A DNA stretch of 64,000 bases, taken from positions 19,033 through 83,032 of the forward strand of contig JABYQR010000202.1 in the NCBI GenBank assembly GCA_022592445.1, read 5' to 3'. Under the pieces are notes generated by a model. That model made no database searches, was not told the origin of the DNA, and saw only the letters and a program-made list of their open reading frames with translations. This document shows, one piece after another, positions 22,129-32,246 of the stretch. The stretch's first letter is position 1; each line of letters opens with the position of its first letter. Origin of the DNA: Cytidiella melzeri. Its lineage: Eukaryota; Basidiomycota; Agaricomycetes; Polyporales; Irpicaceae. Position numbers and translations under genes: made by a program.

Positions 22129-23529
22129 TCACTGAGGAAGCGCAACGTATAGTCCTTCCTGTGAAGCATCAGAAAGTGAGTTCATGTTTGCAGAGTACGG
22201 TGTATCCACTGACGCTAGATCTCGTCCACACGATGAGGTCGGCGACGATGATGAGGAATACAGAGCCGAAGTAAAGAAACGAGTCGCGGAGCATTGTAAA
22301 CAGTAGGGCCGATGTGTGCTGCTCCCAAGCATACTGGATGGACTTGAATACAACTAGCGAAAATAGCAAGCCGTCAAAGGTGGTAGCCGGAACCCAGTAA
22401 ACCCACGGTTTATACACCCAATTATTTGGTATACACCCGGACGTACGGAGGGTTTGGTTCACTGGTACAGTCGTTTAATCAAAGAGAGGATCGGAATGTA
22501 TGCGTATATGACGCACATTTCATGCCTGTTGTGTCAGAGAGAATGGCCGAAAAGATGATTTGGACCAACAATACGCTAACGAGCAGGGCGACAAGCGCTT
22601 TCAAAAGAGGCTTGTTGCTCTCGTATATAGCGTATACGCGGAGGATCAGAATTACTTTTGATGGTTGTCAGCTAGGCAAGACTCTTTTCGAGGCGTGAGA
22701 CGCGTACTTGATCCAAACGTCTGGGTTATGAGCTCTGTATAGACAAACCATCCGTAAGAGAAGCTGCATCTGTAGCCAGAATCAATAACCGCGATCTGCA
22801 TAGTCGGGGTAGGTGCTGTACAAAGACTCACGTCTACACCCAAAGTGAGAATGAAACATAAGAATTGCACGGGAATGAATGCGTACCCGGACTTCAGGGT
22901 GGTCCAACAAAATCGCTGCGTCGCCTGGTGGTTAGGAAACGGATCATGTATCCGTATGTATGCTACTGACCAACGACAGGTGGTCTGTAAATTTGATCAG
23001 ACATTGGCAGGTAAGTAATAACAGTTTGCCGACTTACAGCAGACTCGCAATTCTGAATTGAGGTGGTCAGGTCATATCGGCGTAGCGGCGAGAGAGAGGC
23101 GAACGTACGTCCAATACCTTGTCTGAGAACTTCCACGTCAGACTACCTGAGCTATTCAACAAGAAGGTGAAGCAGAAATATACCAATAGAAATAGCGCCT
23201 TGGCTCTTGTCCAATTTCCTCCCCACATGTAAGCAATCTTAACAGCTCATCAGGACTTCAACGTGAGCAAAATCATACAAAGGCCAACCTCGTCTGAAAG
23301 AGTGAGTACTTCAGGGCTATAGGATGAGTGATGTGCTCGTGGAAGTCGGTGGGCAAGTACTGACTGTAGTCATATATCAGCAGTGCGTAGGAAGCGACTA
23401 AGCAAGAGAAAGTGAGTCAGTCGCAAATTCTAAACTCCAGCAACACTGCTTACTCCAGAGTGTCCTAGTGAAACGAAAGTCCCAAGCAAGGTCAGAGTGC
23501 GTGGCTTGAGAGTGCGCAAAAGACGACAT
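22129..23529 (-). CDS. DUF6533-type seven-helix membrane protein
   Basis: Member of a large agaricomycete family of GPCR-like membrane proteins with no known ligand. The start ATG at 23529 gives MSSFAHSQATHSDLAWDF, then after splicing IASYALLIYDY-ILTLSDE-IAYMWGGNWTRAKALFLLVY, the DUF6533 signature. The middle of that signature (ILTLSDE) comes from a 20-bp microexon at 23289-23308. Later exons give helices including FDGLLFSLVVFKSIQYAW and SFLYFGSVFLIIVADLIVW. The C-terminus is ambiguous: read-through ends in CKHELTF at 22169, while splicing at GTACTC...CACAG ends in EGLYVALPQ at 22129. About ten introns. The family call is good; exon edges in 22450-23230 are approximate. Confidence 0.75.
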
Positions 23530-25256
23530 GTTTGTCTTTCTTGCATGGTAAAATCCTCGCATCTATGTCTTTATAGCGGCTGCATGGCTGGATACGCGGT
23601 TCCTGCTATATCCTCTGAGCCAGTCCACGTAAGGATCGACAAACATTGTGATGAACTACAGAAAAGGGTGAGCACCACGGTTCTGGCTTGATGTCTGTTG
23701 AGAAGATAGAAACCCACATCATGAAGCGTATCTCCACCTAATCTCTCCCGGCGTACTCAATCGAGCTTGTACATGTGTATGCATCGTGCTTGTAGAAATT
23801 CGGATAGCGAGACAGAGACTGTTGGGATATTACGTAGCCAAGCACAACGTGGCCAATTTCAAGCTCTACGGTTATCTTCTAGGAGTGTATCGGGGAATAT
23901 TTGAGTGCCTGATACTGAGCATCGACTCGTTAGCACGAAGTAGTAGTAATGTGCGGACGCACCTGTTTTGGTCGGTGAGAACGATCCCCATGGATTGCTT
24001 TCGTGCATGCATAAAAAGTTGCAGCTGCAATAATGCATTGCGGCATCGCTAGTAACACCGACGTGTTATCAACCCTGAGATAAAAGTCTGGAAAAACTTG
24101 TCAATTGGACATTGGCACACAGAAAGTAGTATGTTCCAAACTTTTACCCAGCGGAATGGTACTTTCTGGAGATACACCGTGACTTTATTACACGTTTCCA
24201 ACACCAGGCAGGTGGCATCAGGGAGGCTCAGTTGAGGACAGCTTCAGCGGTGCACGAGATAAGATTGAAGCGTAGTGTTTTCCCTGCTCAATTAACCATA
24301 TGTCAGTACAAATCTCGATACCCTCTACACGATGAGAAATAGGGCACTTAATGGGGAACACGACGCGGCGCTGCGCCGCTTGGCTGACAATGAGGCAAGA
24401 GCAGTTGGCCGCCAAAAAGCGAATTATGTACCGCCGCCACAAGGTTAGACCACGGCAGTACATGCTCTGCTGTGTTCTGAGTACGCAACGAGCACGCGAA
24501 ATCCGTTAGTTGACTTCCAATGACCTCGATGTCGCTCGGCTGACGTGACTCGGGCCTCGCGCAAGGCTGTAACCAGCCTTGCGGACCATGATTTTTATAT
24601 GGTGCACGAGTTTGACATACAAAGGATCTTGCAGAAGAACGGAAGTACATCTCAAGTAGGCGGTTCAGAAACACACCTTGTCCGGTGTTATCGAGGACGA
24701 CGTAAAATGCTGTCAGTCCATATTGAACAGCCTGAGTGACCTGAATGTCATTGTAGCCTTGTAGCTTTGGTGTACACCTCTTTCCAAGTCTCGAAGACGG
24801 AAATAGCCTGGGAGAGTAGTAAGTACGTACGTTTACTGTCCAGTGCTCGCCAAACCACTCACAAAACTCGCGTGCGTCCACCATCAACGTACGCCAGGGA
24901 AATTCCCTTGACTTTGCCCAAATACGATATATGTGTACCACTTGGGTGTTGCAGCTGGCAGCATAAGTAGTGATGGCTCTGAACAAACTGGATCGCGGGC
25001 GGCTATTATTGACATTGGGTCATTCACCATGTTCTGGCAGCTATAGTGCGCCCTCACCCTCGAAAAGAGCGCAGTGTGTATTTAGCCATCGTTTGTATCG
25101 CATAACTTGACATAGGCATAAATGAAACAGCATCTGCATACATGGCATATTCTTAGCATACACTACTAAAGACGTAAACTGTCCAACGGGGGACAAGAAG
25201 GAATTTGGAAGTACCACGCAAGGAATGCGTTCCGGACCTGGGGTAGATTCAGCGGT
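23530..25256. other. Long gene-poor stretch with a possible receptor relic
   Basis: 1.7 kb without a confident gene. The only notable content is the 24218-24986 minus-strand frames listed separately. The remainder shows no repeats, RNA genes or promoter-like boxes that I can support. Confidence 0.4.
24218..24986 (-). pseudogene. Possible decayed DUF6534-like membrane protein
   Basis: A 212-codon open frame and an overlapping 81-codon frame on the minus strand. The segment VVHIYRIWAKSREFPW resembles the VQxFYAYRIWxLS helix of DUF6534 proteins. Further on, QYGLTAFYVVLDNTGQGVFLNRLLEMYF is compatible with that family's next helix pair. Expected splice signals and other helices are missing or shifted, so it is probably a relic. 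It lies next to and in the same orientation as the DUF6533 gene. Low certainty; it may be a chance frame. Confidence 0.25.
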
Positions 25257-26142
25257 TCATGGTCGATGTCGAGCGACTGCGGAGCTACAGTTGGAAGATT
25301 CCGCGACGAAGTTCATGTACGCCATCCTTGCCGCGCCAGAGGAGCTACTCTCGCCGTTGGCCTCGCTTCTCGCGCTTGCAAGGTCTTGCTCCACGGCATC
25401 GATGTACTCGAGGTGCTGATCAATTTCAATCTTGCGACCTTCCGCGCAACGGCGGTACTTGATCACGTTATAAATAGCTGGTAACATCTCCTCAATTTGC
25501 CTCAGCTTGTCCCTGAGAGTATCATCGATGTCCGTCTTCAGCTTTGCTCCTTCTAGAAGCCGATGAGCTCCTTCCAATGCCTTTATATCCTTCTGCAAGG
25601 CAGACACAGGTGGAGAGGTGCCATCCGCCTTGCGCACGTTGCCCAAGCGGTCGGAGTTCATTGCCATAACTCTGCCCAGTGAGGAACTGTCTTTTTTGAG
25701 TTGCGCCAGAGCACGCCGACGTGCTGCTGCTGCTAGTGGGTTGTAAGGCAGCCTAGTAGCGTTGAGTTCACGCAGGTCTTCTTTCATTTTGAGGGATTCT
25801 CGAATCATCGCTGCCGTGTCGATAGTCAGGTCCATCTGCGGATGTGCATCCGGCCACGGCGCTCGATAGCTAACATGTTATCGAGCATAAACTCCTGTAC
25901 AGGTCTGCATTCCATGGCTTTTGGGCTGCTTACCTCCAGGTACCATGAGGAAATGCGTCTGGAAGCTTTACTTGGAGTTGTTGGATCAACTCTTCCCTAT
26001 CCAAATTTGTGTCGATGTCCGAAAGCTATAGATCAGGAAACATTAGACACCTTGGCAGACTGCCGGGATGAGCATGTGCACATACCACTGCAAGTCTGTG
26101 CAGTTCCTTGAGGGGTAACTGAGCAAGCTCGTCGGCCTTCAT
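25257..26142 (-). CDS. Third SAP-like family member, diverged (uncharacterised)
   Basis: Three exons, about 253 residues, not recognised beyond the SAP-like start. Exon 1 (19 codons from 26142) is MKADELAQLPLKELHRLAV. Exon 2 is LSDIDTNLDREELIQQLQVKLPDAFPHGTW, ending in phase 2. Exon 3 begins at the acceptor TGTTAG|CTATCG and restores RYRAPWPDAHPQ, then MDLTIDTAAMIRESLKMKED. The third exon is helical and charged (DLRELNATRLPYNPLAAAARRRALAQLKKD, then KDIKALEGAHRLLEGAKLKTDID) and probably forms a coiled coil. Exon 1 length, the phase-0 first intron and the phase-2 second intron equal those of the genes at 8001 and 11890, so the three are homologous even though the C-terminal parts differ. Function unknown. 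Confidence 0.7.
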
Positions 26143-27021
26143 GACGGCGATGTGGTTCTGGATGACAGACGGTAGAGCGAGCGAAGGAAGCGACAACGAC
26201 CGGGTAGATTCTCAAGTGGTTTTATAGGCGAACGAGCTCTTCTGCACTGGTCATTAAGGGACAGAAAAACTTGTTGACTGGCCACGCTGGGCTTGGCAAA
26301 TCATTGGCTTTGATGCGTTGCTGAGATACGGAGTCCTTGTATCAGCAGCTGGCCATAGTGTTGCCCGTGCTTTGAGGAAAGAAAGCAGTGGCCATCATCC
26401 TGTAGCCATCCCGCCTTCTGGAAACCATGACCGTGATGGCCCGTGCGCTGATCTTTGTTGGACCTGCAGGCCATTGCCCAATTTCGCTACATAGTGTTGC
26501 TCAGCGGATGCTCAATCCAGCCAGGCGTCGGCCTTGGATACGGGTGAGAAGACCACTGCAAGGGGCTTTGTGCTGTTATTTTCCGCGTTACTTGGGCCAT
26601 GCGAAACTCGTTCCTTTGGAAGACACATACCTGATGTTGATGATGCGGAGACGAGATGCGATTGCATCGTGAAGGACCTGGAGCAGTTCACTGACCTGGT
26701 GTTCTCTGTGAGTAGCTTAGACTGGCCATGGAGAGGCTTAGGTGGATGAAAAACTTAGTATGATAGGGCAGTTCGGACATATCGGGAGATCCCCAGCTTT
26801 GGACTCGCACCCGTGCTGTCAGGTGGCACGCCTGCAGTAGGCTTGAACTCTACGAGCATGCTGATGAATTTTGCAAGACTGCCATAAACCGGGCGTGAAG
26901 AGACGATACATGAGGGCATGCGTGTGCTGCATGGTGTGTGGGGTACATCAAAAGTACTCGGCTCTTGATAACCCCTCCTGAATGCTACAAGATGACTCCG
27001 ACAGTGGCAAGTAGCGGGTCT
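26143..27021. promoter_or_regulatory. Upstream region of the third SAP-like gene, with TATA box
   Basis: On the minus strand a TATAAAA box lies at 26220-26226, about 78 bp upstream of the ATG at 26142. The rest, up to the RPL39 stop, holds short open frames on the plus strand (26427-26749) without any recognised domain. No repeat or RNA gene was seen. Confidence 0.5.
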
Positions 27022-27347
27022 TTAGATGTTGAGCTTTGTACGTCTCCAGTGGCGGCGCTTTGCGTTATACTACACGTACCAAATGAGTAGCTAACTTCGA
27101 GAAACATGTTCTTAACGCACCTGAATCTTGGTGTCCGACTTCAAGCGGAACCATTGAGGAATAGGTCTGTAGGCCAGAGTGTGTCAGATCAGACTTTGTA
27201 GTCATCCGTCCAGTACTTACCGGTTCTGGCGAGAGGCCTTGGCGAGGATGCGCTTCGTCCTGAAGGTTTTTTGGGAAGGCTGCGAGGTGTAACAGGTTCT
27301 GTTAGCAAAGCATGCAAGAGTTCTTGTTGAGAAAAATGACGCACCAT
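27022..27347 (-). CDS. RPL39: 60S ribosomal protein eL39
   Basis: Small cytosolic large-subunit protein. It is too exon-rich to appear as one frame. Exon 1 is only the ATG (27345-27347), followed by GTGCGTC...CTCGCAG. Exon 2 encodes PSQKTFRTKRILAKASRQN(R). An intron ending CTACAG leads to PIPQWFRLKSDTKIQ, and a last intron GTGCGT...GTGTAG leads to YNAKRRHWRRTKLNI and a TAA at 27022-27024. The result is exactly 51 residues, the normal eL39 length, with the invariant RPIPQW(F/I)R and YNAKRRHWR(R/K)T motifs. Divergent from FKBP2 over about 200 bp. Confidence 0.95.
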
Positions 27348-27555
27348 CGTGCTCAACGTTGACGGCGGCGGGGGTCGGTTAGAAAGGTGTGATAAATAAG
27401 GTTAACCAAGGGGTTACGCTGTATAGTTCTGACTAAGCACCGAACTCGTCTGCAAATATCCCACGATCACGAGCATGAGAACCGCTATCACGTGCCTGTG
27501 ATCGTTTCGCGCCACAGCGCTCACTGTGCCAGCAGACTCTTGAGTTCAGACCGCG

Positions 27556-28211
27556 ATGCACTTCCTCAGCTTTTTCTCTCTCTTTGTGTTTGCGTTGGTT
27601 GTCTCAGCAAATGAGCCTCCTACTGAGCTGCAGATTGACACCACCTACAAGCCCTCTGATTGCTCGGTGACTGCGAAGACCGGCGACACCATCAAGGTTC
27701 ACTACGTGAGTACCGCGCGTATACTTGCTGTTAAAGCACTGCTAAACTGACGACGACTAGACGGGGAAGTTGTTCTCGAATGGGAATAAGTTTGATTCCA
27801 GGTAAGTCGGGCTCAGCACCTGGACCAGTCACGGACGATGGCTAATAAACCCTCAGCGTTGATCGTGGTCAACCTTTCTCTGTGAAGCGTAAGCACCAGT
27901 TTTGTGGCCTTTAGAATAAGGATCCAGCTGAGTATTGTGTTCCTTCTAGTTGGTGTTGGTCAAGTCATCAAGGGCTGGGACCAGGGTCTCCAGGGAATGT
28001 GTGTGAACGAAAAACGGACTCTGACAATTCCATCCGCCCTGGCCTACGGTATGTATCCTCCATGTGTGAGTTCAGTTGTCCCAAATGCATTGTTGACGCC
28101 GCTATTGCAGGTTCGCGCGGTTTCGGCAGCGTCATTCCAGCCAATTCTGCCCTCGTCTTTGACGTTGAGCTTGTCGGTTTAGACAGTAAGTCTGGGCACC
28201 AGGAGTTGTAA
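27556..28211 (+). CDS. ER-lumenal FKBP-type peptidyl-prolyl isomerase (FKBP2)
   Basis: Prolyl cis-trans isomerase that assists protein folding in the ER; the family binds FK506. The spliced product is about 140 residues. Signal peptide [18 protein letters not shown], then the single FKBP domain: [69 protein letters not shown]. The active-site residues (Y of HYTG, D of KFDSS, W of GWD, Y of AYG) are present. It ends in HQEL, an HDEL-like ER-retention tetrapeptide. Five short introns. Convergent with the NKAP gene 124 bp downstream. Confidence 0.93.
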
Positions 28212-28335
28212 CAACCCTTGTCAGCATACGCTCGTTAGCTACCAATTATCATGTACAATATGTCGGAACATTGGACATGTGAACTACAAGTACAGGGACA
28301 CGCAGGGCCAAGCAGCGGCGCAGTAAAGCTAAATA

Positions 28336-29864
28336 TCACTTACCGCCCCCTTGAGACTTCAATTTCTCCTGTACGAGCTCCTGGAACTCTTCCCTCAATA
28401 TGGCTTCTCTCCTTTCCCTCTCCTCTTGTTGCAACTTCAGAATACCTCGCTTCTCCTCCGCGCTGATGACCTGATTCTCTTTCCTCATACGCACGGCATT
28501 CATACGTCTGTGTCGGCTTCCGCTCATGACGTATCCGACCTGCTCGTACTGATTGATCTCTTCGGACGTGAGACCAATCTCACCACGACGAGGGATGCGA
28601 ACGTCCGTGCCGTCCTTGAGGAACGCTGCCATAGCACTACCTTCACCTCGCAATAGAGCACCACCATACTGACGCTCGTCGGTCCTCTTATTCGATGAAG
28701 TGACTTTGTGCAGAGGTTGCGGACCAACTTCGTCGTCTGAATCGTCGTCTGCGGGAGCTTTTGTTGCGGCTGATGCTGTCTTTGAGGCGGGCACAGGAGG
28801 GGGAGCCATAGAATCATGGCTGGTGGCAAGAGTCGGCTTTACGGGTTTCTCCACCCATTCGTCCTCGTCTTCACTCGGAGGAGGTGGTTGTTCAGGACTT
28901 TTTGTGCGAGTAGCACTTCGCTTATCGCGATAGCGGTCCTCGCTAGCAGACCGGTCGCGAGTCCGGTGGCGATGGCGATCATGTCTGCCCTCCTCGTCGC
29001 TGTCCCTACGCGCAGACTTTGAACGCGTCTTTCGTCTGTCCTTGTCTCTTTCCTTTTCCTTCTTCGCCTTCTTGCGCTCCTTCCGCTCCCTACGTCTCCG
29101 TTCATCTTCAGAATCTGTGTCGGATGAAACGGATGGATCACGTCGTCTCTTCTTTGACTTTTTGTGCCGCCGACCACCTGGACTGAGAGAGCTACACCAC
29201 TAATGAGCACAACGGCGAATCAACATAGCTGCGCAATAAACGTACGATCTGGCAGGGGCTTTCGGAGATGGTGGCCAGACAGTGACTGTGCTCTGTTCTC
29301 TCTGTTGTCTTCGGCTGTGCGGATGTAAGAGACCAGCCGTGACAGTATAAACCACTTCACGTACCTATTCAAGAAATCAGAGCCTCCGCCACCAACATAT
29401 GCGCTTGGTGGAGGTGGGCCCCTCCTAGTAGGATACATATTCTCCTGCTGCTTCCATGGCGCAGCCGACGCAGCTCCATCCTGCTGTTCGTAAGACGGCG
29501 AAGGACGTCTGTATTCAGAGTATTCTGGACTTGAGCGTCGCTGCTGACCCTTGAATCTCTCTTCTCTTTCACGGTCTCTCTGCTTGTCGATGCTGCGGCT
29601 TCGCTCTCTCGTCTTGTCACCTCTGCGGTCTCCCTCGAAATAGTCGTCCGCCCGTGCTCTATGGCTTCTTGTGTCTCCTGCTCGTTCATCGCCCCTCCGG
29701 TCATCTCTGTACTCCCTACGTCCTGCGTTTCTACGAATAGGCGAACGTGACGAAGAACGTCCGGGGCGGCGTGAATCTCGTGGCGAGGGTGAGCGACCTC
29801 GCTGGCGCATTGTTGTCGAATTGTGTGGGACGAGACCTAATCGTGAAGGGTGTATTGTCGCCAT
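28336..29864 (-). CDS. NKAP-family nuclear protein (SynMuv-product C-terminus)
   Basis: Homologue of NF-kappa-B-activating protein, a nuclear splicing- and transcription-associated factor; in fungi it is probably spliceosome-linked. Three exons, about 440 residues. The N-terminal half is an RS/RD-rich disordered region (RGRSPSPRDSRRPGRSSSRS and later KKSKKRRRD with many acidic and basic tracts). The C-terminal 120 residues are the conserved NKAP domain: VGPQPL, YGGALLRGEGSAMAAFLKDG, IPRRGEIGLTSEEI, YVMSGSRHRRMNAVRMRKEN, then EERERREAILREEFQELV. Introns near 29193-29245 and 29315-29365 have normal ends. Confidence 0.92.
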
Positions 29865-30125
29865 ATTGTCTGCTGCTCAAACCATGCACCGCGTGGTGAA
29901 AGACACAATGAGCGAGCCAGATGAAAGCTGAAAGGCAAGGTTGCGCAAGTAGCGTTATGCTTGATGCGCCACGAAGCCAAGTTCTGGTTGCCTAATTTAG
30001 CTCTCCTTATACTCTGCGTCTTTACGGCTGGCCATCGCAACGTCCATGTTGACCTCGTACTCCCACCTTCATCGACACAAAATTCCTCTGCGCTAACAGG
30101 CCTTCCTCTCACAGCGCAAAACGCG

Positions 30126-31834
30126 ATGCGCATCCTCTCGCTCGGCGCGTCTGGCCCCAAAGACATATATTCACTGCCAGACGACATCCTCCTCCTCATT
30201 ATCAGCTATATCTCGGTAAAGGACATCATTACGTTGAGAAAGGTGTGTTGGAGAACACTGTGATCTTGTCCCATTGATTCACGACATTTTCTTAGTCGTC
30301 GAAAAAGTTCTATGAGTTAACGAAGATGCGCTGGGTCTGGTCAGACGCGGTCAAACGCCATGTCATCGACAAAGGTTTACCCGTCCCAGCGGCCAGCACG
30401 GGGATCAAGGCGTTCTCGTCCCAGCATCTCGAGTCTCGCGCAGTCCACGCCGCGAAATTCAACGATAACTGGTATTCCGCCCAGCCAAAGCCTAGAGGGG
30501 CTATCGAGTTCCAGGTCAACATTTTTCAGCCAGACGGCAGTCCCTATGCGGTGCGGCAGGTCGTCTTCCTCAAGGGACGTTGTGGAGAGTTCCTGTTGAC
30601 GCTGGCGTGGAATACTATTGAGTGTTGGGAGATACCCTTGGACGGGTCAGGGGCGTATCGCATCGCGGAGTGGACAGACGAGCAAGGGATTGAGCAGATA
30701 CTGGTTAACGATGACCCAAAACACGCCGCAGAAGTAGCTTACCTTGCAGTTTCGGATGTTGAGTACGTTATGGCGCCTTCATCTGCTCTGGTCTTGGCTG
30801 ACCTTTATCATCTTCAGCCCGGAATATACATGGGTATACACTCTGTCCCTCGATACGTTCCACGGTGCCTTCAAAGCACGGTCTGCCATGCGAGGTTTGA
30901 GGGACCAGATGTACCCTCTTCACCTTATGCATGGAGACTTCGTCGTGATGGGTGACCCATTTCTCGTTTGGAATTCCAAGGGGCCAGGAGGAAGCTGGTC
31001 AATAGCAAGGTTGATGAACGATGCCCACGTCGTAAGTGACCCACCTCTGTTCAACATGCGAGACTGACTTGATCCAAGGATACCGATGAAGTCCTGACCG
31101 CCAAGGTGGTCGAGCACTACTTGATTGTAGTGCGAACTAGGTGCATCGAGGCCTACGTGTTTCCTGTCTGGTCGGCCAAGGAACATCGGTTCTCCTGCGT
31201 AGGGTACATCATCTCGGCGTTGGCCATGGATGCTCAGCCTGTTCGAGAGGCCGCAATAATTGTTCGCCCCAAAGCAGAGCTCGAACCCTCGACATCGGCA
31301 TACCCGTCCACACCTCCTCCTGTGACAATTTTGATGCTTCAGTCTACCCACTTTTTGACACAGCTCGACCTCTTGCCCAGCAGATCGCCAAAAAAGCAAG
31401 GACCGAACTCTCCTTACGAGCTTCCGACAACGGCCACGCGGATTTATCAGGTTGCTCCCTCGTCGTGTCAACTCAAGCTGTCTTCTGGAGGGAAGGGGAT
31501 ATGGATGCAAACTCACAACGTCACAAACCGCCGTGCCGCATATCCTGCCCGTTGCATCATGGGCTTCGACGTCAGCTCTCCTCATCAGAGCTGTCCGCCT
31601 GATCCCCCTCGACCGAACCATTGCGAGGTTGTCCTTCTCAAAGACAATGCAACTGGCTCCGAAGACGCCAGCAGTCTGCATATCTGCCAGAGTGAGCTTT
31701 ACGCTCGCCGATGTGACATGAGCGAGATCTTGCGCAAGAAATACTCGATCGTCGCCGCCGACCTTGAGGATTCTGTGGGTCGTATTGCGGTTGGCGACCG
31801 ATTGGGCAGGATTGAAGTACTGGACTATGTGTAG
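30126..31834 (+). CDS. F-box protein
   Basis: About 520 residues. The start MRILSLGASGPKDIYSL at 30126 is preferred because the F-box follows directly (IYSLPDDILLLIISYISVKDIITLRK, intron, TSKKFYELTKMRWVW). F-box proteins recruit substrates to SCF ubiquitin ligases. The remainder looks like a poorly conserved beta-propeller-like region with repeated W/F-x-V strands (FLLTLAWNTIECWEIPL, YLIVVRTRCIEAYVFPVW, GRIAVGDRLGRIEVLDYV). This is typical of the agaricomycete F-box proteins that carry no named C-terminal domain. Introns near 30243-30297, 30759-30815 and 31030-31078. Substrate unknown. Confidence 0.82.
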
Positions 31835-32246
31835 TTCGCCGTTCCGTGATCTCCTGCATCCACGCTGCCGAGTATATATTTGAACGTTGATTTCTTGTTG
31901 TGTAGCTATAGTCACCTGGGTTATCGTGTTTATGTATCATTACTTGTTTTTTTTTTTTCGCTTACTTGTAGCTCAAGGACGGGGCTGTTTGTCGCAATGC
32001 AATCATCGTTATACTCTCGCTCTCGCGCTGTATATGCATCCCCAAGCCAATTGTATTTCGGAGTCGGGGTACAATGACAATAAACTTGAAGGTCCTACGC
32101 ATTAGCGCCTTTCGTTTTGAACACCGCGCATTATTTTCCCACGCCTCTCTGTACGCTGCTTCATCATTGTGTGCTGCTACTTTCCACCGACGTCGGTACC
32201 TTCACATTGACCACGACGACAACCATCCGGCAGCGTATGCATAGGC
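31835..32246. other. Intergenic spacer with poly-T tract
   Basis: About 410 bp between two genes in the same orientation. It holds a run of about 13 T near 31948-31960, probably in the 3' untranslated region or terminator of the F-box gene, and a C/T-rich leader before 32247. No other feature. Confidence 0.45.

Noticed and set aside
24130..24200. Possible tRNA or small RNA in the long spacer
   Set aside because: No convincing B box or cloverleaf could be drawn; no tRNA was found anywhere in the window by eye.
26427..26749. Plus-strand frames of 81 and 71 codons upstream of the third SAP-like gene
   Set aside because: They overlap each other in different frames, and neither resembles a known protein.
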